Program-made: the position numbers and the translations under genes
Notes under the pieces: generated by a model
What the model was told of the DNA's origin: nothing
Databases searched by the model: none
The model's input: only the letters and a program-made list of their open reading frames with translations
Shown here: in pieces, positions 1-5,820 of the stretch
How the letters are laid out: every line of letters begins with the position of its first letter
Position numbering within the stretch: the stretch's first letter is position 1
NCBI GenBank assembly: GCA_029004655.1
Contig: JAQVYP010000028.1
Span: forward strand, 1-14,965
From: Oscillospiraceae bacterium
GTDB lineage: Bacteria > Bacillota > Clostridia > Oscillospirales > Acutalibacteraceae
Direction of reading: 5' to 3'
DNA: 14,965 nucleotides

Positions 1-21
1 TTCGATTCCTGCTGGGATCAC
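1..21 (+). other. Putative tRNA 3' end / attL attachment core
   Basis: The first bases read like the 3' part of a tRNA gene: a T-loop (TTCGATT), the 3' side of the T-stem (CCTGC), seven acceptor-stem bases (TGGGATC), then A as discriminator and C. Phage integrases commonly insert into tRNA 3' ends, and a tyrosine integrase starts 130 bases away pointing inward, so this is probably the left attachment core. The 5' part of the tRNA lies outside the window, so neither the fold nor the amino-acid identity can be confirmed, and no second copy is visible at the right end. Confidence 0.5.
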
Positions 22-90
22 TTTATAATATTTATTAACGCTTATAAGTATTGACAATAAAGGATTTTAATAATTTTGTTAAAAACTTTG

Positions 91-122
91 TTTCACAAAT
101 ATAGCTTATTTTGCTATCTTTG
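91..122 (+). promoter_or_regulatory. Candidate Bacteroidota promoter for the integrase
   Basis: TATCTTTG at 115-122 matches the Bacteroidota -7 element TAnnTTTG exactly. The -33 element is imperfect: TTTC at 91-94 lies 20 bases upstream, while a better TTTG (87-90) is 24 bases away. Transcription would start near 129, giving a leader of about 20 bases before the integrase ATG. Bases 22-90 hold no gene. Confidence 0.5.
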
Positions 123-150
123 TTTATCAAAAATTAAACTATAAAATTTT

Positions 151-1269
151 ATGGTAAACAAATTGAGTTCTCAGATTTTCATTAATAAGCATATTAATAA
201 GCAAGGCAAAAGCAAGCTATATTTACAGATAACAATTAGCCGTAAAACTAGAAGATATCCGCTAAATGTTTTTGTTTGTCCGGGAGATTTCAGTTTGGAT
301 AAAAAGTTACTTGTTGCCGGAAAAGATAAAAATATTGTAAATCGACACATTGTAAGAGAACTCAACAAAGCTAATGATGTTTACTTAAAAATGATAGATC
401 AAAAAATTGAGGTTGATTTTAATAATTTTGAGGAACTCTACCTAAATCGCAATACAACTACCTTAAGTCATGCATTTGAGCTACACACACAAAAAATAAC
501 TAAAGTATCGGCTAAGCCATTTAATACTGTACTTAGCGAACTAATTAGACTATTTGGAGATGTTGCCATAAACGACATTAAGCTAAAACAAGTACAGGAT
601 TATCATAATTCGATTAAGCATCTGCAAAATAACACAATTTGGGCAAAACACAAAGTTCTTAAATCAGTAATCAACACAGCAATACTAAATAATATTTACA
701 AAAACGAAAGTCCTTACAAGGTTTTTAAATTTAAGTATGTGCAAACTATGAAAACTTACTTAAATATGATCGATCTTGAAAAAATCACAACATTATTAAA
801 TAATGATAATGTTCCGCAAATGGTTAAAAATGCTGCAAAATCGTTTTTAGTTCAGTGCTATACAGGATTACGATATTCTGATATATCGATTTTAACTTGG
901 GCGGATATTAAAGAGGGTTATGTATCAACACAAACAGAAAAAACAAAGGAAATAATTTATATACCCTTGCCGGCTAAAGCAAAAATAATAATTGGAGATC
1001 CTGGACCTAATAATGAAAAAATATTTAAAGTACCATCAAACCAAAAATACAACGATCATTTAAAGCTAGTGGCCATGTATGCGAATATTGATAAAAATAT
1101 AACTTCGCACGTTGCAAGACACACTTTTGCAATAATAAGCATTGAGCTTGGTATCCCTATCGAAGTAATAAGCAAGATTTTAGGGCATAAAACACTAAAA
1201 ACAACAAAGGTTTATGCACAAATAGTAAATCCTGTTATTGACAATTATATGAAGCGATGGGATCTATAA
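151..1269 (+). CDS. int: Tyrosine recombinase / phage integrase
   Basis: A 372-residue site-specific tyrosine recombinase of the type common in Bacteroidota mobile elements. Residues about 8-75 look like an arm-type DNA-binding domain, about 100-190 like a SAM-like core-binding domain, and 205-372 form the catalytic domain. The catalytic set is visible: Arg241 (in YTGLRYSD), Lys264 or Lys266 on the following beta-hairpin, His320 and Arg323 (HVARH), His346 (LGHK) and nucleophile Tyr355 (KVYAQI). It should integrate and, with a directionality factor, excise the element at the adjacent tRNA. Length is normal and the gene looks intact. It has its own promoter and is transcribed toward the structural operon, so its last 25 bases overlap the 3' end of the spanin gene on the other strand. 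Confidence 0.93.
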   Translation: MVNKLSSQIFINKHINKQGKSKLYLQITISRKTRRYPLNVFVCPGDFSLDKKLLVAGKDKNIVNRHIVRELNKANDVYLKMIDQKIEVDFNNFEELYLNRNTTTLSHAFELHTQKITKVSAKPFNTVLSELIRLFGDVAINDIKLKQVQDYHNSIKHLQNNTIWAKHKVLKSVINTAILNNIYKNESPYKVFKFKYVQTMKTYLNMIDLEKITTLLNNDNVPQMVKNAAKSFLVQCYTGLRYSDISILTWADIKEGYVSTQTEKTKEIIYIPLPAKAKIIIGDPGPNNEKIFKVPSNQKYNDHLKLVAMYANIDKNITSHVARHTFAIISIELGIPIEVISKILGHKTLKTTKVYAQIVNPVIDNYMKRWDL

Positions 1270-1793
1270 TAGCGCCAAATTCTCAGAAGCAAAATAATAA
1301 TTGCAGCAAAAACAAGAAAATAAAACACAGCTGAAGTAAAGTTAAATCTGTCTGCATGTCCGGAGTTTATTTTTACGGACGATTTACTTTGATCTGATTT
1401 CCTAATCCTGGTTGATTCACTATGTAAGTCAATAGAGCTAGAACTAGAACTATCAACAATATTTGTTGCAGTGTTTGTTTTTTTTATGGCCGTAGATCTG
1501 CTATTGATTTTTATCTCCCTGGTGATGTATTGACTGCCGGTTGAGTCCGGCTTAGAATAATCAATTATTGCATAATCTTTCGAGAAAATGCTTTTTTCAT
1601 CGACAAGAGCTTGTACAGTTATTTCTGACTTATCGCTATTTATATTTTTTATGACCTTGTGATCATCGACCAAGGCAATAGAGTCGCTTGCATGAGAAAC
1701 AACAACTTGTTTTGTGCGACAAGAAAAACTAAGCAGCGCGCTTATTGCGATTATAAGCAATATCTTTATCATTTGTTGTATTTTTTGACTCAT
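1245..1793 (-). CDS. Candidate unimolecular spanin (lipoprotein with C-terminal TM)
   Basis: A 182-residue protein with a lipoprotein signal peptide (hydrophobic residues 8-23 ending LSFSC, acylated Cys25) and a single C-terminal transmembrane helix (about 152-172) followed by a short basic tail. A soluble, Ser/Lys/Asp-rich segment lies between. Outer-membrane lipid anchor at one end plus inner-membrane helix at the other is the defining layout of unimolecular spanins such as T1 gp11, which fuse the inner and outer membranes in the last step of Gram-negative lysis. Position supports this: it directly follows the endolysin and overlaps its 3' end by 65 bases in another frame, a common arrangement for spanins. 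An internal start at Met8 (1772) would also keep the signal. The call rests on topology and context; no sequence family is recognised. Confidence 0.72.
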   Translation of the reverse strand: MSQKIQQMIKILLIIAISALLSFSCRTKQVVVSHASDSIALVDDHKVIKNINSDKSEITVQALVDEKSIFSKDYAIIDYSKPDSTGSQYITREIKINSRSTAIKKTNTATNIVDSSSSSSIDLHSESTRIRKSDQSKSSVKINSGHADRFNFTSAVFYFLVFAAIIILLLRIWRYYRSHRFI

Positions 1794-2565
1794 TATAAAT
1801 AATTATTGCGGTGCAGATTGCACTTGTAAAAGCGTTGCGATAAAATGGGTCTGCAATTTGCAAACAATCCGGGCGCCATGTTGTCATAAAATTAAATTCG
1901 ATTAGCACGGCCGGGCAAGTTGTTTTTGACAAAACATAAAATCCTGCCTCTTTCGATTTGCCATTATTTCTAAAACTAATATCAGTTAAATATCCTTTTA
2001 ATTGTGGCATTAAATAATTATCTGCAAAATTATCACTTTCAGTTAAGCCTGGACTTGTATAAACTTCTATACCTGAGGCTCCGCCTTTAGCTATTGTTGT
2101 AAAACCTTTTTGACCCTCAAAATCAACATAATCGGCATTTCCTACAGGTTGCGCGTTGTGATGTATCGAGACCATCAACAATCTATTATCTGTCTTAAAA
2201 AGCTTGTTTATTAACTCTACGCGATTAAATAAAGATAAATCGCTAGAATAATTATTTATAATCGTATTGTCGATATGCTCATAAGTCAATTTTTTTGACA
2301 ATTCGAGCGCCAAAAGTTTACAAGAATAGCCCTCATAAATTTTTAAAGAGTCGGGCCAGGTCGGAGATTGCTTGCCGGCTGTTTGATACTCGTTATTTAA
2401 AATAGACCCATGCCCGGACAAAATAACAACATGTATGTTTGATTTAGGCAAATTATCAACATGCCTAAAGGTATCATCTTTTTGCACGTGTGTCGTTATT
2501 GTAGTGATAATTACCGCAAAAAATGCAATAACAATACCCAATATACTTTTATCTCCTCTTTTCAT
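1729..2565 (-). CDS. N-acetylmuramoyl-L-alanine amidase, signal-anchored endolysin
   Basis: A 278-residue zinc amidase of the Amidase_3 type, which cuts the lactyl-amide bond between MurNAc and L-Ala of peptidoglycan. Expected residues are present: His52 (ILSGHGS), Glu78, the SxHxNA motif (Ser133, His135, Asn137, Ala138) and the late catalytic Glu223 (LIEFN). The N-terminus has an uncleaved-looking hydrophobic segment at residues 8-24 (Ile/Val/Ala/Phe-rich, no clear cleavage site). The enzyme may therefore be exported as a signal-anchor or SAR endolysin, activated when the membrane is depolarised. It overlaps the candidate holin by 17 bases upstream and the spanin by 65 bases downstream. It is the most likely host-lysis enzyme. 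A virion role is a weaker alternative, because many proteins in this operon are membrane-anchored. Confidence 0.87.
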   Translation of the reverse strand: MKRGDKSILGIVIAFFAVIITTITTHVQKDDTFRHVDNLPKSNIHVVILSGHGSILNNEYQTAGKQSPTWPDSLKIYEGYSCKLLALELSKKLTYEHIDNTIINNYSSDLSLFNRVELINKLFKTDNRLLMVSIHHNAQPVGNADYVDFEGQKGFTTIAKGGASGIEVYTSPGLTESDNFADNYLMPQLKGYLTDISFRNNGKSKEAGFYVLSKTTCPAVLIEFNFMTTWRPDCLQIADPFYRNAFTSAICTAIIIYNESKNTTNDKDIAYNRNKRAA

Positions 2566-2743
2566 TTCGCGCTTTAATTTTTTTGTGTAAATTTTTTGCT
2601 AATTCATTACCCATATAACCAAACAAACCGCCCAATAGAGCAATGACGCAAGCAATTGAGATATCGTGCAAAATTCCCATCACTCCGCTACTTGCCAAGC
2701 TTCCTGCGATACCGCTAGATATACTTACAATTCTTTCTCTCAT
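2549..2743 (-). CDS. Small membrane protein, candidate holin
   Basis: A 64-residue protein with one confident transmembrane helix (about 27-46, including IALLGGLFGYMG), a weaker small-residue-rich segment at 8-24, and a strongly basic C-terminal tail (HKKIKARNEKRR). Size, helix and charged tail fit phage holins or pinholins. Its start codon directly abuts the TAG stop of the M23 peptidase gene, and its 3' end overlaps the amidase by 17 bases, so the order is holin, endolysin, spanin. No sequence family is recognised; the call rests on topology and position. An alternative is a small virion membrane protein. Confidence 0.6.
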   Translation of the reverse strand: MRERIVSISSGIAGSLASSGVMGILHDISIACVIALLGGLFGYMGNELAKNLHKKIKARNEKRR

Positions 2744-3226
2744 CTACAATCTAAATAAATTTGTTTCTAATGGATTTACGTGTTGCCAATTTTGATCATA
2801 AACAATAAAATGAACATGCGGACCTGTTGAAGCTCCGGTAGAACCAACCAAACCTATTTTTTGACCTTTTGCGACCAATTGACCCTTTTTCAAACCTGAG
2901 CTTTTTAGCATGTGTCCGTAAAAGCTACCATTGTTTTTGTGTTTAATTTTAATATAATGGCCATTTATGCCATCGTATCCAACTGCCTCAACTTTACCGG
3001 GTAAAATACTCCTGATTACATTGCCTGATTTTGCAGAAATATCAACTCCGTTGTGAAACTGATCGTCGCCTGTAAATGGATTTTTTCGCCAACCATAATA
3101 ACTACTTATTTTTGTATCACCGCCAACAACTTTAACCTTGCGAGTAACAAATAAATAAATTGCTACAATAGAAATAACAATTGTAGCAATTATAATGTTA
3201 TTATTTTTCAAGTAGCCCGGAACCAT
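2744..3226 (-). CDS. Membrane-anchored M23 (LytM-type) endopeptidase
   Basis: A 160-residue protein with an N-terminal transmembrane helix (about 9-27) and a compact M23/LytM zinc endopeptidase domain from about 39 to the end. Ligands and catalytic residues are visible: His58 and Asp62 (HNGVD), His105 (YGHM), and His137 with His139 (HVHF). The family cleaves peptide cross-links of peptidoglycan. The element also encodes an amidase beside a holin and spanin, so this enzyme is plausibly a virion-associated lysin that opens the wall during genome entry, as the membrane-anchored lytic enzymes of PRD1-like phages do. It could instead assist lysis. It follows the 45-residue basic protein after one base and directly abuts the candidate holin. 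Confidence 0.87.
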   Translation of the reverse strand: MVPGYLKNNNIIIATIVISIVAIYLFVTRKVKVVGGDTKISSYYGWRKNPFTGDDQFHNGVDISAKSGNVIRSILPGKVEAVGYDGINGHYIKIKHKNNGSFYGHMLKSSGLKKGQLVAKGQKIGLVGSTGASTGPHVHFIVYDQNWQHVNPLETNLFRL

Positions 3227-3227
3227 T

Positions 3228-3365
3228 TTACTTTTTATATTTTTTTCCTGCTTCTTTCATGCAAGTAGTCCACTTTTTTTTAGGGCTTGCTTTTCTAATT
3301 TTTTTAGCCTCTGAGGTAATTTTTTTACCCATTTCGCTTAACTGTTTTTTTGTTAACTTTGCCAT
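3228..3365 (-). CDS. 45-residue Lys-rich protein, possible DNA-condensing protein
   Basis: This short frame begins MAKLTKKQLSEMGKK and ends CMKEAGKKYKK. It has 17 Lys/Arg against 3 Glu in 45 residues and no membrane segment, so it is the only clearly soluble small protein of the structural operon. Its stop lies one base before the M23 start and its ATG one base after the stop of the preceding gene, matching the 1-4 base spacing of its neighbours; that is the main reason to accept it. A small, abundant, basic protein in a virion operon suggests genome neutralisation or condensation, but no family is recognised. Confidence 0.7.
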   Translation of the reverse strand: MAKLTKKQLSEMGKKITSEAKKIRKASPKKKWTTCMKEAGKKYKK

Positions 3366-3366
3366 T

Positions 3367-3558
3367 TTAAATACTTTTTTTTGCGTAAATAATAATTAAT
3401 GCTACCACTACAACAGCAATTGATATGAGCGCAACACTTTGAGGCTCAACTTTGATAATTGTATCAATTTCGCCCCAATCGGTTTCCGCTAAATCATCTT
3501 GTAAAGGATCTACAAGCTTGCCGGATATCTCTGATCTTAATTTCTCTAAAATTGTCAT
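3367..3558 (-). CDS. 63-residue tail-anchored membrane protein
   Basis: A short acidic N-terminal segment is followed by a C-terminal transmembrane helix (about residues 41-58, ALISIAVVVVALIIIY) and a KKSI tail. I chose the start at 3558 (MTILEKL), two bases after the preceding stop. The longer frame starting at 3600 would overlap the upstream gene by 40 bases and adds an unconvincing Ser/Asn-rich leader. Its layout (soluble head, Ile/Val-rich C-terminal helix, basic tail) matches other operon members, suggesting a minor protein of an internal virion membrane. No family is recognised. Confidence 0.65.
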   Translation of the reverse strand: MTILEKLRSEISGKLVDPLQDDLAETDWGEIDTIIKVEPQSVALISIAVVVVALIIIYAKKSI

Positions 3559-3560
3559 AA

Positions 3561-4001
3561 CTACATCATAAATGTTGGAGTTGCGGGAGGAACTTGCCAA
3601 CCAACAACATTATTATTACTGCTTTGATTACTAGAATTTGAGCTAGCCATACTGCCTGTTCCTAATCTCATTAACTCGATCGCGTTTTTAATCTGTTTTT
3701 TTCCTGTCTTTTCAAACAAAGCCGTTTCGGTTGCTGTTCCAAAAACTCCATCAACAACAAGCCCTGTGCTATATTTTGCATTAAGCAAATTTTGCAGATA
3801 TTTTACAGAACTCCCGGAACTGCCTTTTTTTATAGGAAAAGAAGAAGAGGCGGGCGGAGCCGACACATTAGAAGACTGGAGATTTTGCGTTGATGAACTC
3901 GACTCATAACCGCTTGCCTCCTCTTTTCTTTTTCTAACAACTAAATAAACAATTACTAGAACAATCGCTACAACTGATATGATAAGAATATTTTTTTTCA
4001 T
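3561..4001 (-). CDS. Membrane-anchored peptidoglycan-binding-domain protein
   Basis: A 146-residue protein. Residues 4-22 are a transmembrane helix followed by a basic stop-transfer stretch (RKRK). Residues 30-55 are a Ser-rich linker. Residues about 56-100 match a PG_binding_1 type domain (KKGSSGSSVKYLQNLLN, then DGVFGTATETALF), the usual repeat that binds peptidoglycan. The last 30 residues are Ser/Asn-rich and low-complexity. There is no catalytic domain. It probably positions the virion membrane, or a partner such as the M23 peptidase, at the cell wall during entry. It follows the 41-residue membrane peptide after 3 bases. Confidence 0.78.
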   Translation of the reverse strand: MKKNILIISVVAIVLVIVYLVVRKRKEEASGYESSSSTQNLQSSNVSAPPASSSFPIKKGSSGSSVKYLQNLLNAKYSTGLVVDGVFGTATETALFEKTGKKQIKNAIELMRLGTGSMASSNSSNQSSNNNVVGWQVPPATPTFMM

Positions 4002-4004
4002 TTT

Positions 4005-4130
4005 TTACAACATTGCGAGCTTTAACAACTCAGGGTTATCTTTTAAAACTTTGCCTGCATTTATTGCAAGTATTACCCATGCCACAATTAGGGCAAGAAT
4101 AATTAAAACTATAGCTGTTCCTGGTTTCAT
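4005..4130 (-). CDS. 41-residue single-TM peptide
   Basis: This frame encodes MKPGTAIVLIILALIVAWVI and then a short hydrophilic end (NAGKVLKDNPELLKLAML). Residues 5-22 form one transmembrane helix. The start lies two bases after the stop of the annexin-like gene and the stop three bases before the next ATG, exactly filling the gap, which argues for a real gene. It resembles the very small membrane proteins of PRD1-like virions in size and layout, but no homology can be claimed. Confidence 0.68.
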   Translation of the reverse strand: MKPGTAIVLIILALIVAWVILAINAGKVLKDNPELLKLAML

Positions 4131-4132
4131 AA

Positions 4133-4576
4133 TTAAAATATTACGCCAATTCTTGATAAAATATTTGCAACCTCTTCTTGTTCGCTTGAGTTCAACTCAT
4201 CAACAAGCCACTCCATTAAATTACCTGACCATCCACTATAAAAAGCATCGCTTTCTCTTACTCCAAAAACATCAACAAGCTTAAACCAATCAGATCTAGT
4301 TCTAAGCATTCGCAAAATAGAATAGATTGTATCTTCATCTGTTCCTGCCCCGCTCATAGCATCAAATAGCCTCTGTGCCATGTTCTGATATTCTAAATTA
4401 GAAAAAGTCAACTCATCCTTATCGACAAGCTTACCGGCCTCTTTTGAATAATCATCTCTAAGCGCTAATCTTTTTGCAATTGCAACAACAACGGCAATAA
4501 TAATAACAACAATGGCAACTTTAAAGTATATAGAGCCGGTTACAGGCTGCAACATTTTTGAAACATCAGATTTCAT
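4133..4576 (-). CDS. Membrane protein with annexin-repeat-like motif
   Basis: A 147-residue protein with a transmembrane helix at about 18-35 and a helical soluble domain after it. Residues 66-92 read MAQRLFDAMSGAGTDEDTIY followed by SILRMLR. This closely follows the annexin repeat signature (hydrophobic-rich helix, then G-x-G-T-D-E-x-x-I), and the following segment (GNLMEWLVDELNSSEQEEV) fits the rest of such a repeat. Annexin repeats bind phospholipid through Ca2+; whether this one does cannot be seen. I chose the start at 4576 (MKSDVSK) because it lies 4 bases after the upstream stop. The upstream in-frame Met at 4642 would overlap the preceding gene by 62 bases. Confidence 0.66.
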   Translation of the reverse strand: MKSDVSKMLQPVTGSIYFKVAIVVIIIAVVVAIAKRLALRDDYSKEAGKLVDKDELTFSNLEYQNMAQRLFDAMSGAGTDEDTIYSILRMLRTRSDWFKLVDVFGVRESDAFYSGWSGNLMEWLVDELNSSEQEEVANILSRIGVIF

Positions 4577-4580
4577 AGTT

Positions 4581-4946
4581 TTACTTTTTGCGTTTATAGT
4601 AGATAATTCCAATAACAACGATAGCAATAACAACAACACCAATAATAATCATTGCTTTGTTTTTGTTTTCGTCTATTGGTTGAGGGCGATCCGCAGTAAC
4701 CTCTTTGTTCACAATTTCGCGCTTTGGTCCATTTGGATCAGATTCAATAATCAAAGGCTTTGTTTGTGGTTTTGCGACATCATCTTTTAATTTTTGCGCA
4801 ATAGATCTAACATCTTTTGGTTTAGTAATAGCCAAGGCTGTCTGTACCGGTACGCCTAAAACCGTAGTTTCTTTTGCGTTATTTTGTGCCTGTTGAGCAG
4901 CGGCCATTTCTTTTGCGCGAGCAATAGTATCTTGAACAAATCCCAT
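4581..4946 (-). CDS. 121-residue tail-anchored protein
   Basis: The N-terminal 95 residues are hydrophilic, first Ala/Gln-rich (EMAAAQQAQNNAKET) and then Lys/Pro/Asp-rich. A C-terminal helix at about 99-116 (IIIGVVVIAIVVIGIIYY) is followed by KRKK. The helix strongly resembles the C-terminal anchor of the metallopeptidase encoded just upstream (VGVIVIVIVVIGIVML, then KKKGK), from which this gene is separated by two bases. It is likely a minor protein of the virion membrane with its head facing the genome or capsid. No family is recognised. Confidence 0.72.
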   Translation of the reverse strand: MGFVQDTIARAKEMAAAQQAQNNAKETTVLGVPVQTALAITKPKDVRSIAQKLKDDVAKPQTKPLIIESDPNGPKREIVNKEVTADRPQPIDENKNKAMIIIGVVVIAIVVIGIIYYKRKK

Positions 4947-4948
4947 GA

Positions 4949-5764
4949 TTATTTCCCTTTCTTTTTAAGCATAACAATGCCGATTACCACAATAACAATA
5001 ACAATAACACCTACAATTACATACGTTGATGTATTTGATGATGATGTATCTGCACCGCCATTATCCATATTTTCTATTTCGGTGTCTGCATTTGTGTTTT
5101 TGCCAAAAATAGAAGAAGCTGTATCTGCTAACTTATTAACTATGTCGCCAGCGCCACTTTTTAAAGTACCGGCTTTAATTCCCTCAGCCTTAGCGTTGAT
5201 TAGATTTGTCTTGGCGGCCTTTCTCTCAAGTCTTGCGGCTTGCCTTGCATCTCTACGCTCTTGTGCCTTTTTGCCAAAACCTAGAAAGCCTTGTATATCA
5301 TCTTCGGTTACTCCCATCGGCTCTAACCTAGACTTAAGATATTCATAATCTTCCGCTGTAAAATTTTCTTGTCCTGGTGTGTACATATTTATAATTTTTA
5401 ATGATTTGAAATTTTTATTAACTAAAACGTCGTAGGTTGCTGCATTTCTAATAATTTCGCTAAACCTTTCGTTGTGTTCCGGCAATGTAAATGAGAGTGA
5501 GTTGTTAAGAGCTTCAACCGCCTGTTTTGGTGTATAACCTAAACTCATAAATCTGTTAAAGCCCAAAAAATCGGCCTCAATTTCATTTCTAGTTTCAGCG
5601 TGCCCCAACTCATGGCAAATTACAAAATCTTGTTCCGGCTTTGACAATTTATTAAACCTGGTTTTATTAACATAAACAGTTTGCCTGTTTCTGCTAAACA
5701 TTGCCGGAGTTTTCAATTCGGGAACGTCAATTTCTTTTAACAATATGCCTTTTGGTAGTTTCAT
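4949..5764 (-). CDS. Tail-anchored HExxH zinc metallopeptidase
   Basis: A 271-residue protein. Residues 1-110 look like a minimal zincin: His51-Glu52-Leu-Gly-His55, with a downstream EIEAD (61-65) that could give the third ligand (Glu61 or Asp65). Residues 110-165 include a helical region with GVTEDDIQGFLGFG, 165-200 are a highly charged helix (RRDARQAARLERKAAK), and 248-266 are an Ile/Val-rich transmembrane helix ending in KKKGK. It could process a capsid or membrane protein during assembly, or open the envelope during entry; both are inferences. It follows the capsid gene across a strong hairpin, and its ATG is 11 bases past that hairpin. Confidence 0.76.
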   Translation of the reverse strand: MKLPKGILLKEIDVPELKTPAMFSRNRQTVYVNKTRFNKLSKPEQDFVICHELGHAETRNEIEADFLGFNRFMSLGYTPKQAVEALNNSLSFTLPEHNERFSEIIRNAATYDVLVNKNFKSLKIINMYTPGQENFTAEDYEYLKSRLEPMGVTEDDIQGFLGFGKKAQERRDARQAARLERKAAKTNLINAKAEGIKAGTLKSGAGDIVNKLADTASSIFGKNTNADTEIENMDNGGADTSSSNTSTYVIVGVIVIVIVVIGIVMLKKKGK

Positions 5765-5775
5765 ACAAAGAATAA

Positions 5776-5805
5776 AATTTGCACGGGAATTAACCCGTGC
5801 AAATT
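5776..5805 (-). terminator. Strong intercistronic hairpin (attenuator or partial terminator)
   Basis: A perfect 12-bp inverted repeat, AATTTGCACGGG / CCCGTGCAAATT, with a 6-base loop. It lies between the stop of the capsid gene and the start of the metallopeptidase. On the minus strand it is followed by the T-rich TTATTCTTT, only a weak U-tract. It could end most transcripts after the capsid gene, protect the capsid mRNA's 3' end, or reduce translation of the next gene. Any of these would make capsid protein more abundant than the minor proteins. Confidence 0.75.
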
Positions 5806-5820
5806 ATTATTATTATATCA

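Noticed and set aside
1536..1551. Small inverted repeat GCCGG TTGAGT CCGGC in the spanin gene
   Set aside because: Arms are only 5 bp and inside coding sequence; not distinguishable from chance.
4577..4642. N-terminal extension of the annexin-like protein (Leu-rich, signal-like)
   Set aside because: It would overlap the upstream tail-anchored gene; the Leu run is the out-of-frame reading of that gene's TM codons. Start at 4576 fits the operon spacing.
4512..5348. Plus-strand frames across the structural operon
   Set aside because: They are low-complexity Ile/Thr/Asn or Phe-rich readings opposite convincing minus-strand genes, and lack any domain.
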